64,000 bases of DNA from Bacillus sp. (in: firmicutes) (GCA_012842745.1 DUSF01000039.1:1-64000); one strand, 5' to 3'; positions 53,817 through 61,127 are shown, counted from the stretch's first letter. Notes: generated by a model from the letters alone, not told the origin. Made by a program: numbers and translations.

Positions 53817-54545
53817 ATGAAGAAAGAGATTATGCTGTATTGTATAATGATTTTTTTACTGGTTGGGGGAGTTGGTTGTGAACAATCTTCCAAAGGAGAA
53901 ATAATGAATGTAAACGGCCAGCAGCAGAAAGAAAATGAAACTTCCGATGATAGAAATTTGTCCATTAGTATCATTTCAAAAGATGAGGTGCTAACAATAT
54001 TGAATAATATCAAGAACCCAATTAAATTAAATGAGCATCTATTAAACAGTGATAAACAATCAATAATTGAAGCTTTTATCCAGATTGAAGAATGGACAAA
54101 TAATGTTTTAACTTTAAGTGGTATAGGAGATAGTGGTTATATTGATTATAAGGCTAGAGAGGAAATTAAAACAAAATTAATGGTTTATCATGATGCGGAG
54201 CACATAGATAAACTACTATCCTATTACTATCCTGAAAACCCTGAATATATACCTACAGGCCACTACGGAAAGGTTAAGAATCTTTACCTTATGCGAGCAA
54301 CTGAAGCTTGGGGTACCGGTTTACTGGACTTTGCTGACAAAAAAGGAACATTTTCGAACATTAGTGTTGAGTATAATGAAGATAATATTTTAGTCACTTT
54401 TGAGGGTGAATACAAACAAATAGATGATGTTATGCATTTTAAAAGAACTTTTTCATTAATTAAACAGGAGCAGGTGGAGAATTTTGTAATCTACGACTCC
54501 GCTTTGGAAGATCCCCTAGGTAACTTTCCATCATTACCGTTTTAA
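53817..54545 (+). CDS. Lipoprotein opposite the M23 peptidase gene
   Basis: 242-aa lipoprotein with signal IMLYCIMIFLLVGGVGCEQS (lipobox GVGC). Mature domain mixed alpha/beta, containing NVLTLSGIGDSGYIDYKARE and LLSYYYPENPEYIPTGHYGK; family not recognised. It converges on the M23 gene across a perfect hairpin. Similar in arrangement, not in sequence, to the lipoprotein next to the lysozyme gene. Confidence 0.72.
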   Translation: MKKEIMLYCIMIFLLVGGVGCEQSSKGEIMNVNGQQQKENETSDDRNLSISIISKDEVLTILNNIKNPIKLNEHLLNSDKQSIIEAFIQIEEWTNNVLTLSGIGDSGYIDYKAREEIKTKLMVYHDAEHIDKLLSYYYPENPEYIPTGHYGKVKNLYLMRATEAWGTGLLDFADKKGTFSNISVEYNEDNILVTFEGEYKQIDDVMHFKRTFSLIKQEQVENFVIYDSALEDPLGNFPSLPF

Positions 54546-54583
54546 AACATTATACTTCTTCTGTAACTGTACCTTATTAAATG

Positions 54584-54619
54584 TTTAAGGGAAGTCGAAG
54601 TATATCGACTTCCCTTAAA
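54584..54619. terminator. Bidirectional terminator
   Basis: TTTAAGGGAAGTCGA and TCGACTTCCCTTAAA form a perfect 15-bp stem with loop AGTATA between the convergent lipoprotein and peptidase genes. Confidence 0.8.
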
Positions 54620-54622
54620 CAA

Positions 54623-55033
54623 CTAAATATAATTCCGTGGATTTACAGGAGTTGAGTTACTGTTTGTACATCCTGAACTTGGACATGTTCTTGTTTCAAA
54701 ATGAAGATGTGTACCAGTTGAAGTACCTGTATTACCCATTTCTCCAATTTTTTGTCCTTCTGTTACATAATCATTAAGATTTACAAGAATTTTAGATAAA
54801 TGGGCATACCTAGTTTGAACATACTGTCCATTAAGGCTGTGATTGATATAAATTACATTTCCATAACCGCTTAGTTCACCGTCCCTAAATACACCACGAA
54901 CATTCCCATTCGCCATTGCATAAACTGGGTCACCGTCTACTTTAGATGTTTTTGCTCCTATATCAATACCTTTGTGTGAACTTGAAAATTCCTGTGTTAC
55001 TCTAGTTGATTCTGTTGGCCATGTATATGCCAT
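54623..55033 (-). CDS. M23 (LytM-type) endopeptidase without signal peptide
   Basis: 136-aa zinc peptidase that would cut peptidoglycan cross-bridges or stems. Metal ligands: HKGIDIG (H-x3-D) at about residue 20 and the HxH of GTHLHFE near 113; also RYAHLS with a catalytic-type His. It is little more than the catalytic domain, with no signal peptide, transmembrane part or wall-binding repeat. AGGAGG is 7 bases upstream. A shared promoter-like motif lies ~100 bases before the start. Confidence 0.85.
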   Translation of the reverse strand: MAYTWPTESTRVTQEFSSSHKGIDIGAKTSKVDGDPVYAMANGNVRGVFRDGELSGYGNVIYINHSLNGQYVQTRYAHLSKILVNLNDYVTEGQKIGEMGNTGTSTGTHLHFETRTCPSSGCTNSNSTPVNPRNYI

Positions 55034-55129
55034 TGTGCATACCTCCTAAATTAATTTTAATTGGGTTTCAGCGATGAGGCTAAAATAGAAAGTTGCCTCT
55101 AACTTTCTACTTTTTTGGCGCTGATATTA

Positions 55130-55160
55130 TATAAAGGAAAAATTTCTAGCTATTTTACAA
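55130..55160 (-). promoter_or_regulatory. Shared promoter-like motif before the M23 gene
   Basis: Minus strand: GGTGTTGTA (TTGTA at 55160-55156), 19 bp, CTTTATA (55136-55130) followed by TAAT. Same spacing and boxes as before the SigO-like operon and the SleB gene. Confidence 0.6.
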
Positions 55161-55280
55161 CACCAGTTTACAAAAAGTTTAATTTTGTCAAAAGAATACA
55201 CAGGTGCTCTTTTTTCAAATTTGGAGGACTAGCCCCGCAAAAAGGTTTGAACCCTTCAATCACAATGCAAAAGCCAAATT

Positions 55281-55314
55281 AAAAATCAGGTGGCACCTAA
55301 TCCACCTGATTTTT
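55281..55314. terminator. Isolated bidirectional terminator
   Basis: AAAAATCAGGTGG and CCACCTGATTTTT form a perfect 13-bp stem with an 8-base loop. No intact gene leads into it; it may be left from a deleted gene. Confidence 0.75.
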
Positions 55315-55667
55315 CAATTCAGTAGCCAAAATTCAATCGCCCTTGCCCTTTACTACGCCTTCCAAGAAGGGATTTTTAATGGCCTTATTACCAGCCTTAA
55401 TTCCTCCTAATAACAACCAGTTAAATTTTTACATAATTAAAATTTATTATATTTTTCCATGTTTTGAAAGTAACTAATGCTCTTTTGCAAAAAATCCCTA
55501 TTACTACCCCTATAAAACCCCGTTTAATGTCGAATTTCATAGATGCGCATCCAGTTTTTACTAAAGGGACTGTTTATCCAAATATTCCCCCCATAGAGCT
55601 ATAGTTACATAGATTTTTTACTTTCAGTTTGATCTAAAATAAAAAGTTTTTAAGTTTCTGTAAAATG
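55315..55667. other. Stretch without a recognised gene
   Basis: Short frames only; none has a ribosome site and a family match. TTTCTGTAAAATG just before 55668 belongs to the promoter-like motif of the next small ORF. Confidence 0.35.
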
Positions 55668-55698
55668 TTGTAATTTTTGTTCCCAATCCTTCTTAAGT
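55668..55698 (+). promoter_or_regulatory. Variant of the shared promoter-like motif
   Basis: TGTTGTA (TTGTA 55668-55672), 19 bp, CTTAAGT (55692-55698). Box 1 and spacing match the other three copies; box 2 keeps CTT and an A-rich end. It precedes the small ORF at 55737 by 38 bases. Confidence 0.45.
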
Positions 55699-55736
55699 AA
55701 ATAAGAAGAATCAAATGGGGTGATCTAGTTGACTAT

Positions 55737-55943
55737 TTGAAATTGCTACAGTGTTTTTGTGAATCAAGAAAAGTACAAGCCTTTTATACTAGTTGTTTGG
55801 AAGAAGCTGTTACTAAAGAGGAAAAAGAATTCTTAACGAAGCTAACTGAAACTGCCGCTAAAACGTCTAATGAAATTAAGGAATATTGTGAATTAATTCA
55901 CAGAACAGGAGAAAAAACCCCCATTTATACCACAAATCCCTAA
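55737..55943 (+). CDS. Small Cys-containing hypothetical protein
   Basis: 68 aa from TTG 55737 with GGGGTGATC about 12 bases upstream. Helical, with four cysteines (LLQCFCESRKVQAFYTSCLE, EIKEYCELIHRTGEK). No family recognised. It carries a variant of the promoter motif shared with the wall hydrolases, and precedes the SigO-like fragment. Confidence 0.4.
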   Translation: MKLLQCFCESRKVQAFYTSCLEEAVTKEEKEFLTKLTETAAKTSNEIKEYCELIHRTGEKTPIYTTNP

Positions 55944-55948
55944 TTAAT

Positions 55949-55968
55949 ATTGTAAAAATTTTTACAAT
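55949..55968. promoter_or_regulatory. Perfect 20-bp palindrome
   Basis: ATTGTAAAAATTTTTACAAT is fully self-complementary and sits 7 bases before the ATG of the SigO-like fragment. It includes TTGTAAAA on both strands, the same word as in the hydrolase promoters. Confidence 0.5.
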
Positions 55969-55974
55969 AACGGA

Positions 55975-56313
55975 ATGTACGTCCGAAAAAAGGTAGGGTT
56001 TAAGATTGTAAATAAACAGTATTGTTGTCGTGAATTTTTTGAACAATCAATTAAGAGTTTCTTATCAATACATAATAACTTCCATTTATTTAAACAGTCA
56101 ATTTGTCATCCAACTATTGAAAATCAAATGCTTTTAGATCAGTCATTTAAAACTTTTTACTTTTATATTCGCTTTACTGCATATCTTTCTTCTACAATTT
56201 ACTATCACGCAATAAATTTTGATAAAAAAGACAGACAAACAAATTATAGGTTCCCTGTTACCCAAAAAGCGGTCAGCTTCTTTTTATTAAAGATTATTAG
56301 TGCTGATAGTTGA
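55975..56313 (+). pseudogene. SigO-like sigma N-terminal domain, lacking region 4
   Basis: 112 codons. Residues about 20-95 align with the N-terminal part of the SigO-like gene at 51 kb: HPTIENQMLLDQSFKTFYFY vs PTPENRKALDERFKEHF, and STIYYHAINFDKKDRQTNYR vs QYIYYFSINFDKSERKREER. The region 4 DNA-binding half is missing and the frame ends overlapping the SleB gene by 17 bases on the other strand. Weak ribosome site. Relic or stand-alone regulator. Confidence 0.5.
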
Positions 56314-56782
56314 AAAACATGTGTTCACCTTTAAGAATTTTAGAAGTGACAACTACCCATGTACCGCTCATTTTATATAAGAGTTTTCCATTTTCTGTTT
56401 TGCTATTTGCGTTGAAAACATCGACTTGAGTATAAAATAATTTGTCGCCGATTGGGTTTGTAAGGGTAGCGACATTTTGAGCGACGGAAACACAGTTTTT
56501 CCAAACTTGACTTGATGTATTTGGTTTGAGGCATTTAGCCAAGTTAGGATCACCTTCATTAAAACAAGAGAAGGCGTTTTTAGCAAGCACAACATCTTCG
56601 ACACTATTCTGATTTTTGAATTCATATGTTTTATCATTCTTACGGTTGATAACAACCCATGCAACACCTACACGGGACTCAGAGTCATTTTCCGTTTCTC
56701 CGTACAGTGTTCTCGCCAACAGGTCGACGCTATCCCTCCCGTAAAGCTGACTTCTTGAAGTTAGTGCATCACCAATTGCCAT
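56297..56782 (-). CDS. SleB/CwlJ-type cell wall hydrolase without signal peptide
   Basis: 161-aa hydrolase domain of the SleB (Hydrolase_2) family: DLLARTLYGETENDSESRVG with the catalytic-type Glu and VAWVVINRKND, then AFSCFNEGD. SleB enzymes act as lytic transglycosylases on (cortex) peptidoglycan; the usual signal peptide and N-terminal binding domain are absent. AGAAGG is 7 bases before the ATG. A shared promoter motif ends only 14 bases before the start, which would leave a very short leader. Confidence 0.82.
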   Translation of the reverse strand: MAIGDALTSRSQLYGRDSVDLLARTLYGETENDSESRVGVAWVVINRKNDKTYEFKNQNSVEDVVLAKNAFSCFNEGDPNLAKCLKPNTSSQVWKNCVSVAQNVATLTNPIGDKLFYTQVDVFNANSKTENGKLLYKMSGTWVVVTSKILKGEHMFFNYQH

Positions 56783-56795
56783 AAATATTACCTTC

Positions 56796-56826
56796 TATAA
56801 AGTGAAAAAGGCATCTCTTTTTACAA
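56796..56826 (-). promoter_or_regulatory. Shared promoter-like motif before the SleB gene
   Basis: Minus strand: GAAAGGTTGTA (TTGTA 56826-56822), 19 bp, CTTTATA (56802-56796). GAAAGGTTGTA is also identical in the SigO-like operon copy. The closeness to the start codon is the one point against a simple -10 role. Confidence 0.6.
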
Positions 56827-57047
56827 CCTTTCTAGAAATTAATTAAGCTCACTAATATCAAAACACAGTATGACCTATATGGGGCATGAATAAAGTAATA
56901 GACAGAAATCATAGTTTTTGATAATTGCAGATTACTAAAAATTGAGTTCGGACAACCCTTGATTCTCCGTTATCAAAACTATTATCAAAAGCAAATTAAC
57001 AATAATATCCTTTAGTGATAAAATTATTACTATAAAAAGCCAAAAGG

Positions 57048-57299
57048 GTGATTATGATGAACTACACTTATGGTTATGTAAGGGTAAGTACGAAGCAGCA
57101 AGATTTAATCCGACAATTAGATTTGTTAGGCGAATACAACTGCACCGAAATACTGACAGAAAAAATGTCGGGAACAAAAAAGGATAGACCCGAACTTACT
57201 TGGTTAAAAGACAAAGTAAGACCGGGTGATTCAATCGTTGTAGAGAGTTTTTCGCGGTTAGGAAGAAGCACAAAAGATTTGACTTGTATTGATACGTAA
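57048..57299 (+). pseudogene. Serine recombinase/resolvase N-terminal fragment
   Basis: About 78 residues of a resolvase catalytic domain: YGYVRVSTKQQDLIRQLDLL with the nucleophilic Ser in VRVST, EKMSGTKKDRPEL, and VVESFSRLGRSTKDL. The frame breaks after STKDL and the rest of the catalytic domain and the HTH are gone. Its type matches Tn3 resolvases, so it may belong with the transposase relic at 49.7 kb. Confidence 0.8.
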
Positions 57300-57483
57300 G
57301 GGCTGCAGGAAGAAATGATGGGTATATAATCTATTAAATTACTATTATTGAAGTAAATCCTGCGGACTAGAGCAGTTACCCTGTCACTAGCCTATAATGA
57401 CTATATTAGCTCCAAAACAGATTAGTTTATTTGATTTATGGATAAGATAAAAGGTAATCTATTCTGTATTTAGGGGACTTTGT

Positions 57484-57957
57484 ATGAACTCGGAAATGTG
57501 GATTCTTGTTATTTCTATTCTTTGCGCCGCTGTTTTATTGTGGATCTTTATTCCTAGAAGAAAAATAGTTGATGCACAGATTAGCTTTTTATTTATGCAG
57601 GTTCAAACATGGTTATTTGGTGCTATTGTTGTCGAAAATCGATTAATTGAATATCCCGTTCGTTTAATGGATTATGCCTATAGAGTAAGCTTTTCTTTTG
57701 AATATTTTATCTTTCCAGCGGTTAGTGCGGTATTTAATGTAAATTTTCCACGAGGAAAAAGTTTCGGGTACAAAACTGTGTATTCAGTCTTCTACCCATC
57801 TGTAATGACCGCTGCTGAATTGTTGTTGGAAAAGTACACGGATACTATTAAATACATTCATTGGACCTGGTATTGGTCTTGGATTACAATTTTTATAACA
57901 TTGCTTATTTCCCATTGGTATTATCTTTGGTTTATTAACAAAGTGAAGCGGGAGTAA
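57484..57957 (+). CDS. CBO0543-family membrane protein
   Basis: 157-aa protein with four to five hydrophobic segments and a tryptophan-rich end (YIHWTWYWSWITIFITLLIS); FLFMQVQTWLFGAIVVENRL and EYPVRLMDYAYRVSFSFEYF are typical of the CBO0543 family of unknown function. AGGGGAC before the ATG gives a modest ribosome site. Monocistronic. Confidence 0.75.
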   Translation: MNSEMWILVISILCAAVLLWIFIPRRKIVDAQISFLFMQVQTWLFGAIVVENRLIEYPVRLMDYAYRVSFSFEYFIFPAVSAVFNVNFPRGKSFGYKTVYSVFYPSVMTAAELLLEKYTDTIKYIHWTWYWSWITIFITLLISHWYYLWFINKVKRE

Positions 57958-57989
57958 TCCTGAAAATAAACAAAATCGAATCAAAAAAT

Positions 57990-58027
57990 GGGACAAGAAA
58001 CATGTCTCCAACATGTCTCCCTGTCCC
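57990..58027. repeat. GGGACA...TGTCCC inverted repeat
   Basis: GGGACAAGAAACATGT pairs imperfectly with ACATGTCTCCCTGTCCC. Related sequences with GG-C-GGTTTCGTGTCCCAT or GGTTTGTGTCCCAT occur at 34051-34070 and 31726-31750, and a half copy near 36677. Probably a small dispersed repeat. Confidence 0.55.
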
Positions 58028-58041
58028 AATACTTTCCCGCC

Positions 58042-58635
58042 TCATAGTAATGAAGGTGGGATTTTGTTTATAATTTCATCCATTGTAAAGGAAATGCAAG
58101 GGATGTTTGGAGATGTGATAAGATCGTTATCTTGGAAAATATTGATTAACTCATATCGTTCATTCTGTAAAATAAATTGCTCTAATACGAAAATTTCGGG
58201 GTCGACAATCCAGTATTCAGGCACGCCGTAATAGGAGTAGATCTTTACTTTTTCGATTTTATCCCGCTTTCTTGTAGACGGTGATAATATCTCTACAACT
58301 AAATCTGGTGGCCCTTCAACTCCCCGTTTACTTAAAATAGGTATGCGGTTTCGATGAATGAGGACAAGATCTGGCTGCCTAACCTCAGTAGAGGATAGAA
58401 TGACATCAACAGGAGCGTCTAAAATGATGTAGTCTGGCTCGCAACTTTGTGAGAATTTTTTTATCATTTCGATGCTAAATAACTGGTGGATAACTGAAGG
58501 TGCTGGACTCATTAACTCTAACTTCCCACTTGCTAATTCATAACGATTTCCATCATCAATAGTTGTGTAGTCATCGTATGTAAGGCCATGCTCTTTTATA
58601 TGGGGCATTGATTGATCTTTCCTTTTTTCACTCAT
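58042..58635 (-). CDS. Uma2-family (DUF820) putative endonuclease
   Basis: 197-aa PD-(D/E)xK-fold protein: YELASGKLELMSPAPSVIHQ, EVRQPDLVLI with the metal Asp, and GPPDLVVEILSPSTRKRDKI with E-x-S...K, then YSYYGVPEYWIVDPE. Proteins of this family are abundant in cyanobacteria and scattered in Bacillota; function unknown, nuclease activity predicted. Start is residue 1 or the Met of MPHIKEHG at position 10. Confidence 0.8.
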   Translation of the reverse strand: MSEKRKDQSMPHIKEHGLTYDDYTTIDDGNRYELASGKLELMSPAPSVIHQLFSIEMIKKFSQSCEPDYIILDAPVDVILSSTEVRQPDLVLIHRNRIPILSKRGVEGPPDLVVEILSPSTRKRDKIEKVKIYSYYGVPEYWIVDPEIFVLEQFILQNERYELINIFQDNDLITSPNIPCISFTMDEIINKIPPSLL

Positions 58636-58730
58636 CTCAAATACCTCCGATACAGAAATAAAGTTAATTCCAGTATAGCAAAATTTAGAACAACAGCGGG
58701 GCTATTTTTAGGATAGCTCTTTTTGAATTT

Positions 58731-58758
58731 TTTGTAACTTTTTTCTAGTTCATTTCGT
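58731..58758 (+). promoter_or_regulatory. ECF-type promoter
   Basis: TGTAAC, 17 bp, CGTTG precedes the sigma gene by about 23 bases. CGTTGT-ATA also occurs before the sigma gene at 18.8 kb. Autoregulation inferred. Confidence 0.5.
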
Positions 58759-58781
58759 TGTTATATTGAAAGGAGGTTTCG

Positions 58782-59291
58782 ATGGGACAGAATCTAGATT
58801 TGGAAAAAATTTATGCTTTATATGTGCGGGATTTGTATCGTTATGTTTATTCCCTTTGCAAAAATAAGTCGCTGGCGGAAGACATTGTGCAGGAAACTTT
58901 CTATCGAGCCTACTTTTATGTTGAAAGTTACAAACAGGAGAAGATAAGGCCGTGGCTTTTTAAAGTTGCTTATCATACATTTATTGACTTTTTACGAAAA
59001 GAGAAAAGAGTAACTTATTATGATGACATTGCAAACCTTCATTCAAAGGCAGAAAGCGAGATTAGAAGTGCTGAGGAAGAATATTTACTGAAAAACAGTA
59101 TAGAACAATGGTTTGAAATTCTAGAAACCTTCACCGTTTCCAAGAGAAATATAGTCTTATTGAAAGATTATTACGATTTTTCTTATCAAGAAATCGCTGA
59201 AATGCTTGATATATCGATGGCAAAAGTAAAGGTTACGCTTTATCGCTGCCGTAAAGAAATTCAAAGTAAAATGGATGCTGCATCACGGTAA
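58782..59291 (+). CDS. ECF sigma factor (second pair)
   Basis: 169-aa group 4 sigma: region 2 (KSLAEDIVQETFYRAYFYVE, RPWLFKVAYHTFIDFLRKEK) and region 4 (NIVLLKDYYDFSYQEIAEML, SMAKVKVTLYRCRKEIQ). GGAGG is 7 bases before the ATG. It is followed by a zinc-finger anti-sigma gene and resembles the pair at 17.4-18.9 kb. Confidence 0.87.
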   Translation: MGQNLDLEKIYALYVRDLYRYVYSLCKNKSLAEDIVQETFYRAYFYVESYKQEKIRPWLFKVAYHTFIDFLRKEKRVTYYDDIANLHSKAESEIRSAEEEYLLKNSIEQWFEILETFTVSKRNIVLLKDYYDFSYQEIAEMLDISMAKVKVTLYRCRKEIQSKMDAASR

Positions 59292-59311
59292 AGAAAGGAT
59301 GTGTGTAAATA

Positions 59312-60502
59312 ATGAATTGCAATGAGGTTCAATCTAAATGGAATGTATATATAAATGGGGAATGTTCAGCTGAGGAAGAACTTGAAGTAGAGGAGCATCT
59401 GCAAACGTGTTCTAAATGTGAACAATTATTAAATGAGGAACTCGAAAACCAGCAAAAAGCGGAACTTAAAAATGATAAAGAGGGTAAAATGAGTTCAGGT
59501 GAGGACTTGAGTGAAATTCCAATCAAAAAACAAAAGCAGTTGATTCGGCGGGCAAAGTGGAAAAATCGATTGATGAATGCTTTGACTGTGTTCGGTTTAT
59601 TGATTATTGTAAGTATCATTTCAACGATGGTTACAGGAGCTTATTATTTTTGGGGTGGTGACAATAGTAGAGGGGAAAAAGCTAGGCAAGTGATTAGGAC
59701 AGCCACACAGATGACTATGCCAAATGTTTATATTAGTGGGACTGGATTAGAGTCAAATATTTTTTTTACTATGGATATGAAGGCTGAAATTGAGAAGGAA
59801 TTGGGCAATGAAAGTAAAGCCATTGGTCAACTGCGCGGAAAGATGCTTTTTAATCTACTAAATGTGACACGGGAATGGGTGGGTGGACAATATAATGTAA
59901 AATTATATTTTCTCCATCCTCATAGTGGAAAACAATATAACCAAGAAATAGTAAAGGATACTTGGCATACTTTAGATATTCTTCCCCAAGGAACTGTGTC
60001 TGAAATGGCACTCACCTTTGATAATGTATATGAAATAGATAAGGTTTACGATATCTTAAAAGATTATGATTTAGCTATTGTTTGGTATGCCATTGAAACC
60101 GGAACAGAAGCAAAGAATGATTCACCATATTTAGGTGCGGGTAGTGGTGTATGGGGTATTCATGAGCGTGCTATATTTGACTTTTCAGAAAGTGGCGGCT
60201 CTATTGAAATTAGAGGTGATGGAGAGAAGCGCGGTGAGGCATTTAAGAAAGGATTACGTTTTTTAGCGGAGCATAAAAAGTTGGCAAAGCGATATATATG
60301 GGGTATTGAGGAAAATGGAAAAATTGAAGATATGTATAATTACGTGAATAAGAATGGTGTTAAGACGTATGGCGTGGTCGTGACAGGCCCGACAAAGGAG
60401 CTGCTCAGACTGGAAGAAAACAAACATATCATTTTTGCGACATTAGGTGAGGTCGATTTTTGGAATTGGTATAGCAGACCCGCATCAGGGACGATGTATT
60501 AG
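59312..60502 (+). CDS. Anti-sigma factor with zf-HC2 and sigma-regulator domains
   Basis: 396-aa membrane protein. The N-terminal zinc-binding anti-sigma domain has CNEV near 3 and HLQTCSKC (H-x3-C-x2-C, about 29-36); one membrane helix at about 88-112 (ALTVFGLLIIVSIISTMVTG); then a long extracytoplasmic sigma-factor-regulator domain (about 120-390). GAAAGGATG is the ribosome site. It should hold the preceding ECF sigma inactive. Confidence 0.85.
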   Translation: MNCNEVQSKWNVYINGECSAEEELEVEEHLQTCSKCEQLLNEELENQQKAELKNDKEGKMSSGEDLSEIPIKKQKQLIRRAKWKNRLMNALTVFGLLIIVSIISTMVTGAYYFWGGDNSRGEKARQVIRTATQMTMPNVYISGTGLESNIFFTMDMKAEIEKELGNESKAIGQLRGKMLFNLLNVTREWVGGQYNVKLYFLHPHSGKQYNQEIVKDTWHTLDILPQGTVSEMALTFDNVYEIDKVYDILKDYDLAIVWYAIETGTEAKNDSPYLGAGSGVWGIHERAIFDFSESGGSIEIRGDGEKRGEAFKKGLRFLAEHKKLAKRYIWGIEENGKIEDMYNYVNKNGVKTYGVVVTGPTKELLRLEENKHIIFATLGEVDFWNWYSRPASGTMY

Positions 60503-60519
60503 AAAAGGAGGGATTTACA

Positions 60520-61095
60520 ATGACTTCAATTGAATTAAAGAAAATGAGGGTAAGGCAAATTGTTGCGTCAAATATACTCATAGTAGCGGCAATCGTTATT
60601 TATTTTGTTTTAATTACCGTTCTTAATATTACATACACGCAACTATTTTTAGCGCTTGGAGTAATTCTACTATGCCAAGCACTCATAGGTCTGTTGAAAA
60701 AAGATTCTACAAATTCATTCATTTCAATTTTTAAACAGGTAGCCATTTATGAAAAAGAGAAAATGGGGGCTGAGTGGAAAAAGAAACAAAAGTCAGAAGT
60801 AATATGGAGGTTTTTGTTAAGTTCAATAATGTTTTTCCAGTCATATTTGCATAGTGAATCAAAAGATAAGATGGCACAAATGGATCTTATTTATATGTTG
60901 TTTTTCGCTATTTTTGTCATAGTGTTAGTGAATATTAGTTTACTTTTTCATATAAGAAAGGTAGACCGTTCAAATACGGAAGAAGATTTGAAAGGTTATA
61001 CTTTGAAAACAAATTTGAAGGCAGTTATAATTGGCATTGTTTCTGGAGTTATTATGTTTTCTATTACCATTTGGTATATTATGAGTACTATTTAG
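60520..61095 (+). CDS. Hypothetical membrane protein of the sigma operon
   Basis: 191 aa with about five hydrophobic segments (ILIVAAIVIYFVLITVL near 20, TQLFLALGVILLCQALIGLL near 42, FLLSSIMFF near 97, LFFAIFVIVLVNISLLF near 132, VIIGIVSGVIMFSITIWYIM near 170). No family recognised. AAGGAGGG precedes the ATG, 17 bases after the anti-sigma stop, so it is the third gene of that operon. Confidence 0.65.
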   Translation: MTSIELKKMRVRQIVASNILIVAAIVIYFVLITVLNITYTQLFLALGVILLCQALIGLLKKDSTNSFISIFKQVAIYEKEKMGAEWKKKQKSEVIWRFLLSSIMFFQSYLHSESKDKMAQMDLIYMLFFAIFVIVLVNISLLFHIRKVDRSNTEEDLKGYTLKTNLKAVIIGIVSGVIMFSITIWYIMSTI

Positions 61096-61127
61096 TCGTG
61101 AGTGCCTAGAGAATTCGACAAGTGCCA

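Noticed and set aside
52355-56782. Intact prophage lysis region
   Set aside because: No terminase, portal, capsid or tail genes are visible in the window; hydrolases are on both strands as separate units, each with its own promoter or terminator, unlike a phage late operon.
58013-58231. 72-codon plus-strand ORF inside the Uma2 gene
   Set aside because: Opposite-strand shadow of the better supported Uma2 frame.
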